A stretch of 64,000 nucleotides of DNA from Campylobacteraceae bacterium (GTDB lineage Bacteria > Campylobacterota > Campylobacteria > Campylobacterales > Sulfurovaceae): contig JALXFN010000034.1 in NCBI GenBank assembly GCA_027068975.1, forward strand, positions 1 to 64,000, given 5' to 3'. The position numbers and the translations under genes were made by a program. The notes below the pieces were generated by a model. That model made no database searches. It worked only from the letters and a program-made list of their open reading frames with translations, and was not told the origin of the DNA. This document shows, piece after piece, positions 54,686-64,000 of this stretch (within the stretch, counting starts at the first letter, position 1; each line of letters starts with the position of its first letter).

Positions 54686-55099
54686 TTATACAATCTCTCT
54701 CTGTGCAAAGAAGAAGTTAATTTCATTAACTGCATTCTCAACTGAATCAGAACCGTGAACAGCATTAGCATCAATACTCTGGGCAAAGTCAGCTCTTATT
54801 GTACCAGCTTCTGCCTCTTCAGGATTTGTAGCACCCATTAGGTCTCTGTTTTTTTGCATTGCATTCTCACCTTCAAGTACAGTAACAACAACTGGACCAG
54901 AAATCATAAACTCTACAAGGTCTTTAAAGAAAGGACGCTCAGCATGAATAGCATAAAATGCTTCTGCATCTGCTTGAGTTAACTGAATCTTTTTTGTTGC
55001 TGCTATTCTAAGGTTAGCTGCTTCAAATCTTGCAAGAATCTGTCCTACAACGTTTTTTGCTACTGCATCTGGTTTGATGATTGATAATGTTTGTTCCAC
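54686..55099 (-). CDS. ndk: Nucleoside diphosphate kinase
   Basis: A 137-residue enzyme that balances nucleoside triphosphates. [38 protein letters not shown], and the phospho-His115 in [12 protein letters not shown] are all present. Usual length. It leads the ndk-DUF177-rpmF-plsX-fabH group. Confidence 0.96.
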   Translation of the reverse strand: MEQTLSIIKPDAVAKNVVGQILARFEAANLRIAATKKIQLTQADAEAFYAIHAERPFFKDLVEFMISGPVVVTVLEGENAMQKNRDLMGATNPEEAEAGTIRADFAQSIDANAVHGSDSVENAVNEINFFFAQREIV

Positions 55100-55228
55100 G
55101 TTTTTGCTCCATTAAGCTTAGCGATTCTATAAAGTTAAATCACTACTAAAGTATTTTGAGCTGGAATTATATCAGAAAGTTATTAAAGATAAGATTTTTT
55201 TTTAGAAAAAAAGAGAGAATAAATAGAA

Positions 55229-55262
55229 TTGAGAAGTATGATAAAATAAGCACCCTTCTCAA
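55229..55262. terminator. Stem-loop downstream of the ferredoxin gene
   Basis: TTGAGAAG (55229-55236) pairs with CTTCTCAA (55255-55262) across an 18-base loop, just past the ferredoxin stop. There is no strong T-tract, so this is a possible terminator or mRNA end structure only. Confidence 0.4.
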
Positions 55263-55276
55263 TAAAAAACTAGAAC

Positions 55277-55552
55277 TTAGTCTTCAACTACGTCTGTACC
55301 TGGTTCGCCTCTATCTGGGTGTAGAGTTAAACCCTCTTTTGGTTCACCCCAAACGATACACTCTTCAGTTGGACAAGCTTCAGCACACGCTGGAGTATCA
55401 AAGTGACCTACACACTCAACACATTTGTCTTCATACACATAGTAAATCTCTTCACCTGTTGGGTTATCATCCTCATCTACGATTGCTTCTGTAGGACATT
55501 CGTCAATACAAGCTGCACAGTTGATACAAGTATCTAAAATTTTTACTGCCAT
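55277..55552 (-). CDS. 2[4Fe-4S] ferredoxin (YfhL-like)
   Basis: A 91-residue ferredoxin with CINCAACIDECP for one cluster and CVECVGHFDTPACAEACP for the other; the second has the inserted spacing and extra Cys (TEECIVW) of YfhL/Alvin-type ferredoxins, which have low potentials. A general electron carrier. It has its own AT-rich upstream region (55553-55722), with no other feature except an imperfect stem-loop. Confidence 0.9.
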   Translation of the reverse strand: MAVKILDTCINCAACIDECPTEAIVDEDDNPTGEEIYYVYEDKCVECVGHFDTPACAEACPTEECIVWGEPKEGLTLHPDRGEPGTDVVED

Positions 55553-55722
55553 TTTTATTCCTTTTATTATAATTGGGTATACAAACTATAGCCAAAGAAA
55601 ATTAAGAAATTCTTTAATAAGGAATTTTTAACCCAACTTTTTAGCCTAATTTGTACTATTTAATCACTTTTTTCACATTAAATATTAATAAACATTATCA
55701 ATATCAAAAGTAAATATAGATG

Positions 55723-56877
55723 CTATTTGAAAAATGATTTTATATCTTCTTTACGATTTGTCATCTCCCATGTAAAGCCCTCACCTTCACGACCAAAATG
55801 TCCATAAGCTGCAGTTTTTTTATAGATAGGTCTTAAGAGGTCTAGCTCTTTTATAATACCTGCTGGAGAGAGGTCAAAAAGTTCTTTGACACAAGCTTCT
55901 ATTTGACTTTCATCAAAATTACCTGTACCATGCGTATCTACCATTATAGAAACTGGTTGTACTACACCAATAGCATAAGCAATTTGAATAGTGACTTTGT
56001 CTGCTACCTCTGCTGCTACCAAGTTTTTAGCTACGTATCGTGCTGCATAGGCTGCTGAACGGTCAACTTTCGTAGGATCTTTACCAGAAAAAGCTCCACC
56101 ACCATGAGGGCATGAACCACCATAGGTATCAACAATAATCTTACGACCTGTTAAACCAGCATCACCTTGAGGCCCACCAATAACAAAACGACCTGTAGGG
56201 TTAATATGATAAGTAATGTCATCAGATAAGAGTTCAGAGGGAATTACCTCTTTAATAACTTCAGTCATAACAGCTTCTGTAAGTACTTCTTGAGTAATCT
56301 CATCATCATGTTGTGTTGAAACGACAATAGTATCAATAGCAACTGGTTTATCATCAACATATTTTACACTTACCTGTGCTTTACCATCTGGTCTTAAAAA
56401 AGGAACTGTACCATTTTTTCTTACCTCTGCTAATTTAGCAGTAATTTTATGAGCCAATAAAATAGGTAAAGGCATAAGTTCAGGTGTCTCTCGACAAGCA
56501 TAACCAAACATTAAACCTTGGTCACCTGCTCCTATCTCTCCTGAAGATTGATCAACACCTTGGTTAATGTCAGGACTCTGCTCACCTATTCCATTTAGAA
56601 CACCAGCTGAGCGATAATCAAAACCAAATGCTGCATTGGTATAACCTATCTCTCTAATCACTTCACGTGCAATCTCTTGCATTGGAGCATAGGCACCTGT
56701 CTTTAATTCACCAGCAATAACACAAAAACCATTACTTACTAAAGTTTCACAAGCAACTCTTGAATGAGGGTCTCTCTCAATAATATAGTCTAATATTGCA
56801 TCAGATATTTGGTCTGCCATCTTATCAGGGTGACCTTCTGTTACCGATTCACTGGTAAAAATATACTCTTTTGACAT
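55723..56877 (-). CDS. metK: S-adenosylmethionine synthetase
   Basis: A 384-residue enzyme making SAM from methionine and ATP. Signatures: [61 protein letters not shown] and [22 protein letters not shown]. Full length. No SAM riboswitch is recognisable in the short leader. Confidence 0.96.
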   Translation of the reverse strand: MSKEYIFTSESVTEGHPDKMADQISDAILDYIIERDPHSRVACETLVSNGFCVIAGELKTGAYAPMQEIAREVIREIGYTNAAFGFDYRSAGVLNGIGEQSPDINQGVDQSSGEIGAGDQGLMFGYACRETPELMPLPILLAHKITAKLAEVRKNGTVPFLRPDGKAQVSVKYVDDKPVAIDTIVVSTQHDDEITQEVLTEAVMTEVIKEVIPSELLSDDITYHINPTGRFVIGGPQGDAGLTGRKIIVDTYGGSCPHGGGAFSGKDPTKVDRSAAYAARYVAKNLVAAEVADKVTIQIAYAIGVVQPVSIMVDTHGTGNFDESQIEACVKELFDLSPAGIIKELDLLRPIYKKTAAYGHFGREGEGFTWEMTNRKEDIKSFFK

Positions 56878-56938
56878 TCTTTTTTTCCTTAACTTCTTAT
56901 TTTATTATGATTTTATCACAGAGAATAATATTTTCTGT

Positions 56939-58768
56939 TTAATTTGTTACTATTTCAACCAATTGCTCAGGTAAAATACCTAAAGATTCTTCAACCAACT
57001 TTGTATTACCATGAGTAATAAACTCATCATTATACTCAAACGTAGTCAACACTATATCTTGAACCTTCTCTTGGCTTAACATCTCTAAAATAGCTGAACC
57101 TACTCCACCCATTTTTACTGAATCTGAAAAGATAAACCATTTTTTATGAGTTTGTGCTAACTCTAGTAGCCTCTCTTTATCCAATGGCTTTACAAAACGT
57201 AAATCTAATACTGTAGGAGTTGCATCTACTAATTCTGCTACCTGCTCTGCTCTGCCCACACCATTACCATAACCAATCAGCAGTATATCTTTACCCTCTT
57301 TTATAATTCGTGATTTACCCAATACAAATGGGGTTGCATCATTATTTTGAGAGATAAAAGCTCCTCTTGGATATCTAAAAGCACAAGGAGTTGGAAAATC
57401 TTTTGCATACTCCATTGCCAATCTCATAGTTGTATCACTTGATGGAGCAAATATAGTCATGTTTGGTATGGTACGTAAAAATGATATATCAAATACACCT
57501 TGATGAGTCTCTCCATCTTCACCTACAATCCCTGCTCTATCTATAGCAAAAGCTACACCTAAATTCATGAGACAAATATCATGAATAACTTGGTCATATC
57601 CTCTTTGTAAAAAGGTAGAATACAAGGCACAAAATGGTTTAAAGCCCTCTTTAGCTAAAGGTCCCATAGAGGTAACTGCATGTTGCTCTGCAATGGCAAC
57701 ATCCCAAAAGCGTTCGGGATACTTTGCTATAGCAGCAGACATACCTGTTCCACTTGGCATGGCAGCAGTGACCCCCACTACCTTTTCATCTTTATCTGCC
57801 AACGCTACTAACGTTTCTGAAAAAATAGCTGTTGAAGCTTTAGGTGCAGTTTTTTTTGCTGACTCTCCTGTACCTAAATCAAAAGCACCTACACCATGCC
57901 AATGCTCTTTGTCTGAACCAGCACCCTCAGCTACTTCATACCCTTTACCTTTTGTAGTCTGGACATGAATAAGAACTGGACGTTTCATTTCTCTTGCTAA
58001 AACCAGTGTCTCTTTTATAGAAGCAATATTATGACCATCGATAGGACCAATATACTCTAACCCTAACTCTTCAAATAAAATCCCAGGGGTAATCAGGTGA
58101 AAAGACTCCTCAAATCGTTTTGCCAAATAGGTTGCACCATCAGGAAGTGTCTCCAACATCTCTTTAGTTTTAGCTTTAAACTTCTGATAAAAAGGAGAAG
58201 CCATCGTTTGAGATAAAATACGACTTAAAGCACCTATAGGGGAAGCTATGCTCATCTCATTATCATTTAAAATGATAATTGCTGGGTACTTTCTATCTCC
58301 TAACTCATTCATAGCTTCATAGACCATACCTGCTGACATAGAACCATCACCTATAAAAGCTATAGGAAGTCGTTCATCTTGTTCATCATTTAAAGCAATA
58401 GCTTTTGCTGCACCTACAGCCAAAGATATAGAAGTTGAAGAGTGACCTGCCATGTAGTAGTCACTATCTGACTCTTTTGGTTTTGTATAACCAGAGAGTC
58501 CACCAAACTGACGTAAAGTATCAAACTTATCCCATCTATCTGTTACCAATTTATGAGCATACGCTTGATGGGAAACATCAAAAATAAAAGGGTTCTTCTT
58601 TGCATCAAAAACAGAATGCATGGCTACGATAATATCCGTAGCACCCAAAGTTGAGCTTAGATGTCCACCATTTTTACTTACAGTATCAAGTATTTTTTGA
58701 CGTACCTGCTGGGCAATAGATTCTAACTCCTCTATACTCTTCTCTCTTAAATCTCCAAATTTACTCAT
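56939..58768 (-). CDS. dxs: 1-deoxy-D-xylulose-5-phosphate synthase
   Basis: A 609-residue thiamine-diphosphate enzyme, first step of the MEP isoprenoid pathway. GHLSSTLGATDIIVAMH, the ThDP motif GDGSMSAGMVYEAMN...DNEMSIA, AEQHAVTSMGPLA and DRAGIVGEDGETHQGVFD are present. Its start overlaps the hisC stop by one base, with no fli genes between. Confidence 0.96.
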   Translation of the reverse strand: MSKFGDLREKSIEELESIAQQVRQKILDTVSKNGGHLSSTLGATDIIVAMHSVFDAKKNPFIFDVSHQAYAHKLVTDRWDKFDTLRQFGGLSGYTKPKESDSDYYMAGHSSTSISLAVGAAKAIALNDEQDERLPIAFIGDGSMSAGMVYEAMNELGDRKYPAIIILNDNEMSIASPIGALSRILSQTMASPFYQKFKAKTKEMLETLPDGATYLAKRFEESFHLITPGILFEELGLEYIGPIDGHNIASIKETLVLAREMKRPVLIHVQTTKGKGYEVAEGAGSDKEHWHGVGAFDLGTGESAKKTAPKASTAIFSETLVALADKDEKVVGVTAAMPSGTGMSAAIAKYPERFWDVAIAEQHAVTSMGPLAKEGFKPFCALYSTFLQRGYDQVIHDICLMNLGVAFAIDRAGIVGEDGETHQGVFDISFLRTIPNMTIFAPSSDTTMRLAMEYAKDFPTPCAFRYPRGAFISQNNDATPFVLGKSRIIKEGKDILLIGYGNGVGRAEQVAELVDATPTVLDLRFVKPLDKERLLELAQTHKKWFIFSDSVKMGGVGSAILEMLSQEKVQDIVLTTFEYNDEFITHGNTKLVEESLGILPEQLVEIVTN

Positions 58769-59859
58769 TATACTACCTTAGACAAAACTTCAAAGAGTCT
58801 ATCATTTTGTTCTTTAGTTCCGATGGTAATACGAACAGCATTCATACCATATGAGGCTAAGTTACGAATAATCACACCCTGCTTAAGTAAGGCATCAGAA
58901 ATTTCTGTTGAGTCCATATTGTCAGAAAAAAGATAGGTAATAAAGTTGGTATAACTATCTATATATTCAAAACCATTCTCTTTTGCAAAGGTTTCATAAC
59001 GTGTTATCTCTTTAGTATGTAAAGCAATAGACTCTTCTACAAATAGCTCATCTTTACATGCTTCTATGGCTGCTGCTAACGAAAGTGTGGTAATGTTAAA
59101 TGGTGGTCGCATCTTATACAACTCATTAATAAGTTTTTTATCTCCTATACCATAACCCACACGCATACCCCCTAAACCATAAGCTTTAGAGAATGTTCCC
59201 AAGTAAATAACATTAGAAAATTTTATAACATCATTAGGTTCAATACGATACTTCTCATCTTTTGCAGCTGCATACTCCATATAGGCACCATCTACAACAA
59301 CTAAAGTATCTTCATCTACTGCCTCAATAATCTTTAAAACATCCTCTCTACTCGTGGCGTCACCTGTAGGATTATTTGGTGTACAAATATAGACTATCTT
59401 AGGGTTATGTTCTCTATAGGCTTCTATAAACTCATCTACTTTATGTTCATAACTAGGTGTTCTTACTATCTTCGCTCCCATCTGTTTTGCATAAATCTCA
59501 TACATCGCAAAAGTTACTTGTGACATAAGAACACTATCACCTTCACTTAATAAAGCCCGAGAGAGAAACTCTAAAACTTGGTCTGAACCTGCTCCAATAA
59601 TAATATTTTCGGATAGAACATTAAACTTTTTAGAGAGTGCATCTTTAAGTTCAAACATAGAGTCATCAGGATACAAAAAAGCTTTATAAGCATTATCTGC
59701 AATTACTTGTGATACTCTAATACTACAACCTTTTGGATTTTCATTTGATGCCAACTTGACAACATCTTTAGGGTCAATGCCAAACTCTCTAACTACTAAC
59801 TCTATAGGCTTACCTGCTTCATAAATTTTTATATCTTTTAAAGCATCATTAAATTTCAT
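58768..59859 (-). CDS. hisC: Histidinol-phosphate aminotransferase
   Basis: A 363-residue fold-type I PLP aminotransferase. [10 protein letters not shown] near the start, [22 protein letters not shown], and the PLP Lys in [19 protein letters not shown]. In histidine synthesis; in this gene set it may also serve aromatic amino acids, since it lies beside pheA. Nine bases separate it from pheA. Confidence 0.93.
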   Translation of the reverse strand: MKFNDALKDIKIYEAGKPIELVVREFGIDPKDVVKLASNENPKGCSIRVSQVIADNAYKAFLYPDDSMFELKDALSKKFNVLSENIIIGAGSDQVLEFLSRALLSEGDSVLMSQVTFAMYEIYAKQMGAKIVRTPSYEHKVDEFIEAYREHNPKIVYICTPNNPTGDATSREDVLKIIEAVDEDTLVVVDGAYMEYAAAKDEKYRIEPNDVIKFSNVIYLGTFSKAYGLGGMRVGYGIGDKKLINELYKMRPPFNITTLSLAAAIEACKDELFVEESIALHTKEITRYETFAKENGFEYIDSYTNFITYLFSDNMDSTEISDALLKQGVIIRNLASYGMNAVRITIGTKEQNDRLFEVLSKVV

Positions 59860-59868
59860 AAAATTCCT

Positions 59869-60927
59869 TTATATATCATCATTCTCTTTAACATAAGAAC
59901 CCAGTACTTTTATAAGTCCTTTATGCTTTTCGATAATTTGAGCTACCTCTTTATCATCTTTATGTCCACTAAACTCTATAAAGAAGACAGAAATACCCTC
60001 AACAATATGTGATTTAATCTTCGTCAAATTAATATTGAACTTCTCAAAATCATTTAAAAAAGAGACCAATGCACCGGGTGTATTTGGTAGACGTACCAAC
60101 ATCGATGTTTTATCATCACCAGAGGGTAGATTATCAAAATTACTAACTATAAAAAATCTCGTTTTATTATCAGCACAATCTTCTATGTTTTCATAAAGTA
60201 TTGGTAGATTATAAAGTTTTGCAGCCACATCAGCACAAATAGCAGCAGAACCCTCTTCGCTCATGGCAAGTTTTGCAGCTTTTGCTGTTGACTCTACAGG
60301 TATAAGTTCTACTTCATCTAATCCTACATCTTGTAAAAAATTATGACACTGGTCAAAAGCGATATCTTTAGAGTAGATACGCTTAATCTCTTTAATCTCA
60401 TTGCAAGTGGTTGCTAAAGTATGATGTATCTCAACAAATACCTCTGCAATAATTTTTAAATTATAATCATTTAAACAGTTAATCGTATCACTAACAATAC
60501 CATTTGAAGAGTTCTCTATAGGGACTACTCCAAACTTTGCTGTTCCACGACTCACTTCTCTAAATACACCCTTTATCGAACCTATAGGTAAGTAAGCGCT
60601 CATGGCACCAAACTTACTCTCTGCAGCTTGATGTGTAAAACTGGCTTCCGGTCCGAGATAGGCAACTCCCTCTGGACGCTCAAGATTTCTAGCTACGGCA
60701 AACAACTCTAAAAAAAGTGCATCAATAGCACTGTCTGTCAACTTCCCTCTATTTTTAGCTTTTAATCGGTTTAAGATTGATTGTTCTCGCTCTGGTCTAT
60801 AGATAGGAGCACCTGTTGTATTTTTAAGTTCACCAACTTGATGAACATACTCCATTCTTTTATTATAAAGTTCAAGTAGTGTATCGTCTATTGTGTCAAT
60901 TTGAACACGTAGTTCATCAAGTGTCAT
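59869..60927 (-). CDS. pheA: Chorismate mutase / prephenate dehydratase
   Basis: A 352-residue bifunctional enzyme: N-terminal AroQ mutase (DELRVQIDTIDDTLLELYNKRMEYVHQVGELK), prephenate dehydratase (VAYLGPEASFTHQAAE, VPIENSSNGIVSDT, NKTRFFIVS), and C-terminal ACT domain for Phe feedback (KTSMLVRLPNTPGALVSFLNDFEKFNINLTKIKS). Leads chorismate to phenylpyruvate. Confidence 0.95.
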   Translation of the reverse strand: MTLDELRVQIDTIDDTLLELYNKRMEYVHQVGELKNTTGAPIYRPEREQSILNRLKAKNRGKLTDSAIDALFLELFAVARNLERPEGVAYLGPEASFTHQAAESKFGAMSAYLPIGSIKGVFREVSRGTAKFGVVPIENSSNGIVSDTINCLNDYNLKIIAEVFVEIHHTLATTCNEIKEIKRIYSKDIAFDQCHNFLQDVGLDEVELIPVESTAKAAKLAMSEEGSAAICADVAAKLYNLPILYENIEDCADNKTRFFIVSNFDNLPSGDDKTSMLVRLPNTPGALVSFLNDFEKFNINLTKIKSHIVEGISVFFIEFSGHKDDKEVAQIIEKHKGLIKVLGSYVKENDDI

Positions 60928-60980
60928 AATTTTCCCTCTTTCATTATTTAGGTAGAGATACTAATTTACCTCTACAGTTT

Positions 60981-62201
60981 TTATACCTGCCAACTTGTAT
61001 CGCAACTCTCTTCTAATCTTACTTGGTCTTCAAAGGTTTCACGCGCTCTAATAAGATAATCTTTTCCATCTAAAATAGCTACCTCGGCTGCCCGTCCTCT
61101 TGTATTGTAGTTACTTGACATAGTAAAACCATATGCACCTGCAGAGTGTACTACCAAGATATCATGATGGTCTAAAGGTGGAAGCTCTACATTTTTTCCT
61201 AAAAAGTCTCCACTTTCACAAACAGGGCCTACTACATCTGCAGGAGTTTTTTGCCCCTCTTTTTGAACAGCTTCTATCTTATGATAGGCATTATAAAGAC
61301 TTGGACGAAGCAAATCATTCATCGCACCATCAACAATAACAAAACGCTTATCACCATTTTGCTTTTCATACAGTACAGAGGTAAGAAAAATACCTGAATT
61401 AGCCATCATATAGCGTCCTGGTTCTGAAACTATAGTAATATCTAAACCTTTTATTTGGCTTATAATTGCTTTTGCATAATCAGCAGGTACGATGGTTTTC
61501 TCATCATCATAAATGACTCCTAGTCCACCACCTATATCAAAAAATTTAATCTCTATACCAATGGCATCTAAAGAGCGTACTAAGTCAGCTACAATCCCAC
61601 AAGCTTCTGTAATGGGTGACAACTCAGTTAGTTGAGACCCAATATGAAAGTGAATCCCTACAGGGTTTAAGTGGTCAGATTTTTTAGCATAAATGTACAT
61701 ACGCTTTGCTGTATCTATACTGACACCAAATTTATTTTCATGTAGTCCAGTAGAGATATAAGGGTGTGTTTTCGGGTCAACATTTGGATTAACACGAATA
61801 GATATACGTGCCTCTTTTCCAAGTTCTGCTGCAATCATCTCAACCCGTTTCATCTCAGCTTCACTCTCAAGATTAATCAGTAAAATATCCTCTTTCAGTG
61901 CTTCACGAATTTCAGAGTCTCTTTTACCTACACCTGAGAAGATAATATGATATTTTTTAACTCCAGCTTTTAAAGCTCGACGAACTTCACCAATACTTAC
62001 ACAATCAGCTCCAGCACCTAAATTTGCTAAGTGACGAATAACAGCTAAATTAGAGTTAGACTTTACGGCATAAGCTACTAAAGATTTTTTTCCAGAAAAA
62101 GCATCTTTTAGCTCCTCATATCTCTTAGTAATATTGTTAAAATCATACAGATAAAGGGGGGTGTCGTATTTTTTTACCAAAGAAGTTATATCTAAACTCA
62201 T
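60981..62201 (-). CDS. lysA: Diaminopimelate decarboxylase
   Basis: A 406-residue fold-type III PLP enzyme, last step of lysine synthesis. PLP Lys in LVAYAVKSNSNLAV, HFHIGSQLTE, FDIGGGLGVIYDDE, EPGRYMMANSG, and the C-terminal CESGDFLGKNVELP with SAGAYGFTMSSNYNTRGRAAEV. Followed closely by pheA and hisC. Confidence 0.95.
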   Translation of the reverse strand: MSLDITSLVKKYDTPLYLYDFNNITKRYEELKDAFSGKKSLVAYAVKSNSNLAVIRHLANLGAGADCVSIGEVRRALKAGVKKYHIIFSGVGKRDSEIREALKEDILLINLESEAEMKRVEMIAAELGKEARISIRVNPNVDPKTHPYISTGLHENKFGVSIDTAKRMYIYAKKSDHLNPVGIHFHIGSQLTELSPITEACGIVADLVRSLDAIGIEIKFFDIGGGLGVIYDDEKTIVPADYAKAIISQIKGLDITIVSEPGRYMMANSGIFLTSVLYEKQNGDKRFVIVDGAMNDLLRPSLYNAYHKIEAVQKEGQKTPADVVGPVCESGDFLGKNVELPPLDHHDILVVHSAGAYGFTMSSNYNTRGRAAEVAILDGKDYLIRARETFEDQVRLEESCDTSWQV

Positions 62202-62266
62202 AATAAATCGTTCCTAATTGTTATAATGGTCGCGATTTTATCTAAATTTTGGTTATAGGTTGGTGA

Positions 62267-63322
62267 TTAAATCTGTCGTCCTGATTTACTAAAAACATAT
62301 CCTGCATAAACAAAGAGAAGAACTATGGGTAAAACTATTGCCAACTCTGGCACAATCGTCCCATTTTCCCCTATACGTTGAAGTGCAAAAAGAATACCCC
62401 ATGTAAAGAGTGTCCCTCCCAATGCTTTTAGACTCGTCGCAGAAATATTCATATAACGTGCATGAAAAGGAAAAGATAAAATAAGTATAATTATTAATGC
62501 TATTGAAAAGAGAGGAAGAGCTATCTTACTATATATATCTGCACGTAATTCTTCTGTAGAGAGACCTTGATTTGTTAATAATCTTTTAGCTGTAATTGCT
62601 GCATCAAGTGTTAACTCTTTACCATCATAGATAGATTTTAAAATTTTTGGTTGATAATCTTTCAATGTGTGTAATCGAACTATTTTTTCAACTTTCAAAT
62701 ACTGATTACCTTTTTCATCAAGCACTTTTGTCTTTTTTAAAACATTAAATGCCACCCACTCATAAATGTTATACCATGCCTCTTTAGCTGTAAATGTTTC
62801 TATAACTTTATTGTCTTTCATTTTAAAAATTGTTAAATTCTCTATTTTATAACGCTCAGGTATTAATGCTCCTATATAGACAAAACTATCATCATACTTA
62901 AAAAACAGATCTTCAGTTTTACTTACTCCATATTGATTTTTATAAACCCTATTTGCTGTATCATGTGCAGTTGCAAAAGAGGTAAAGTTTAGAGATAAAA
63001 AAAGTAAATATGTAGATATAGACACTACAAGGAAGGGGGTTAAAAGCTCTTTTCGAGTGAAACCTAAAGCATAAAAAGAGGAGAGTGTATGATTTTTTAC
63101 AAAAGAGATATAGGTCCAAATAGCACCAAAAATAATAGCTAAAGGATAGAGAAGGTTTAATGCTTCTTGCCATTTAGAGAAAGCATATAAAATTTTAATA
63201 TTAAAAGAGGTTAAAGCAGAACCATTCATAAGATAATCAAGCCCTGCAAAAAGTCCTGTTAGACCCATAAGGATAATAAGCATATTTTTTACATAATGTA
63301 AAGCAACATACTTAAAAAACAT
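62267..63322 (-). CDS. LptF/LptG-family LPS export permease
   Basis: A 351-residue YjgP/YjgQ protein with about six membrane helices (three at each end) and a periplasmic jellyroll-like middle. It is one half of the LptBFG extractor of lipopolysaccharide. The front is MFFKYVALHYVKNMLIILMGLTGLFAGLDYL; the end is ALGGTLFTWGILFALQRIGENG. LptG or LptF cannot be separated by eye. It is 4 bases after pth. Confidence 0.85.
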   Translation of the reverse strand: MFFKYVALHYVKNMLIILMGLTGLFAGLDYLMNGSALTSFNIKILYAFSKWQEALNLLYPLAIIFGAIWTYISFVKNHTLSSFYALGFTRKELLTPFLVVSISTYLLFLSLNFTSFATAHDTANRVYKNQYGVSKTEDLFFKYDDSFVYIGALIPERYKIENLTIFKMKDNKVIETFTAKEAWYNIYEWVAFNVLKKTKVLDEKGNQYLKVEKIVRLHTLKDYQPKILKSIYDGKELTLDAAITAKRLLTNQGLSTEELRADIYSKIALPLFSIALIIILILSFPFHARYMNISATSLKALGGTLFTWGILFALQRIGENGTIVPELAIVLPIVLLFVYAGYVFSKSGRQI

Positions 63323-63326
63323 CTAA

Positions 63327-63890
63327 CTAACCCTCAAATTTTTTTAACGAATATTTAGATTTCACTTCATTAAGTGGTTTTGACTGTAACTCTTTAATTG
63401 CAGAAGCTGTATGCTCTATCCATTGAGGCAAAATTTCATCTTCTTCTACTGAAAAGTCATGTAAAACATAATCTGCTACTTGACTTTTATGTTCAGGTTT
63501 TCCAACTCCCATACGTACTCTAGTATACTCTTTACCTATCATAGAATCAATAGAGCGTAAGCCATTATGACCACCATGTCCACCTCCATTTTTAAAACGA
63601 AGTGCAGAGAAAGGTAAATCTATATCATCATGAATAACAACAATATCTTCCAATTTAATTTTATAAAAATTTTTAACAGCTTGAACACTCTTTCCAGAAA
63701 TATTCATAAAAGTTGTGGGTTTTAAAAGTAAAAAATTAGGGGATTTAAAAAGTTCACCATAAAAAGTATTTTTGGAGACATCTCTAGCTCCAAGGTCAGA
63801 GACAAGCTTGTCAATGACCTTAAAACCAATATTGTGTCGTGTATTTTCGTATTGTATTCCTGGATTACCAAGTCCTACGATTAATAACAT
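63327..63890 (-). CDS. pth: Peptidyl-tRNA hydrolase
   Basis: A 187-residue enzyme recycling peptidyl-tRNA. LLIVGLGNPGIQYENTRHNIGF carries the catalytic His, KPTTFMNISGKSV binds substrate, VIHDDIDLPF holds the Asp, and GGGHGGHNGLRSI follows. It lies between rplY and lptF/G, a common order in the phylum. Confidence 0.95.
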   Translation of the reverse strand: MLLIVGLGNPGIQYENTRHNIGFKVIDKLVSDLGARDVSKNTFYGELFKSPNFLLLKPTTFMNISGKSVQAVKNFYKIKLEDIVVIHDDIDLPFSALRFKNGGGHGGHNGLRSIDSMIGKEYTRVRMGVGKPEHKSQVADYVLHDFSVEEDEILPQWIEHTASAIKELQSKPLNEVKSKYSLKKFEG

Positions 63891-63909
63891 AACTAATAAA
63901 AAAGCTTTA

Positions 63910-64000
63910 TTATTTAGCTTTAATTACACCAACAACAGCAACATCAGCTCTGTCCATTAGTCTACAGTTAGCAGGTGCTTCCATATCTCTAATAAGAATT
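63910..64000 (-). CDS. rplY: 50S ribosomal protein L25 (Ctc), partial
   Basis: Only the last 29 or so codons are present, ending at TAA 63910-63912. The protein end reads ILIRDMEAPANCRLMDRADV and closes with VVGVIKAK, matching the C-terminus of Ctc-type L25 in Campylobacterota. The 5' part lies outside the window. Gene order rplY-pth supports the call. Confidence 0.85.
   Translation of the reverse strand, partial: ILIRDMEAPANCRLMDRADVAVVGVIKAK

Noticed and set aside
55553-56938. SAM riboswitch ahead of metK
   Set aside because: The leader upstream of metK is only about 60 bases and AT-rich, with no conserved riboswitch core.

Overview
The window is AT-rich chromosomal DNA from a member of the Campylobacterota (former Epsilonproteobacteria), most likely a non-flagellated sulfur-metabolising relative of Sulfurovum. 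The basis is gene order and family content. The run gatC-pilT-cvpA-fur-lysS-glyA-DUF1882-SPOR-trpE-aroE matches the order gatC-cvpA-fur-lysS-glyA-aroE that I recall from Campylobacter jejuni. The block rplY-pth-lptF/G-lysA-pheA-hisC-dxs is also typical, but here hisC and dxs touch, with none of the fliF/G/H genes that often sit between them. No rRNA, tRNA or CRISPR array was seen.

Layout. 1-8.8 kb: a BatC-like TPR protein, an ionotropic-glutamate-receptor-type channel, an endonuclease V-like protein, an exported hydrolase and peptidase, a zinc/manganese-type uptake cluster (outer-membrane barrel, binding protein, permease, no ATPase) and radC. 8.9-13.6 kb: an accessory stretch with a DUF234-type ATPase, a REP-associated (RAYT) transposase flanked by its inverted repeats, a frameshifted hypothetical gene, a divergent hicA/hicB pair, a 3' fragment of a CusA-type RND gene, and an orphan CopG-like antitoxin. 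13.5-18.9 kb: a moxR-DUF58-DUF4381-vWA-vWA (Bat) operon, then a histidine kinase. The TPR partner expected after the vWA genes lies about 12.8 kb away at the left edge on the same strand, so the accessory stretch may have split the operon. 18.9-22.2 kb: dapE, a PPC/SGNH secreted esterase, and a rhodanese with an FTR-like Fe-S protein. 22.3-31.8 kb: the conserved plus-strand housekeeping run. 31.8-36.1 kb: an exported rhodanese, purH, an SGNH lipoprotein and an NlpC/P60 hydrolase.

36.1-44.6 kb: a respiratory molybdoenzyme operon of the Psr/Phs/Ttr type, in the order Fe-S subunit, NrfD-type membrane anchor, TAT-exported catalytic subunit, TorD chaperone, polyferredoxin, then three little-known proteins. 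The electron acceptor (sulfur, polysulfide, tetrathionate or other) cannot be decided from sequence alone. 44.9-52 kb: DUF309, a PIN toxin-antitoxin pair with a probable broken start, and a CusCBA-like heavy-metal efflux operon with a His-rich adaptor and a small exported Cys/His protein upstream. 52-64 kb: fabH-plsX-rpmF-DUF177-ndk, a ferredoxin, metK, dxs, hisC, pheA, lysA, lptF/G, pth and the end of rplY.

The most distinctive non-coding signal is a set of short palindromic repeats. One set flanks the RAYT gene. A second set has a fixed CGTAGG end and stems that differ in sequence but stay paired; two of these occur as two-armed REPIN-like units next to the zinc uptake genes.
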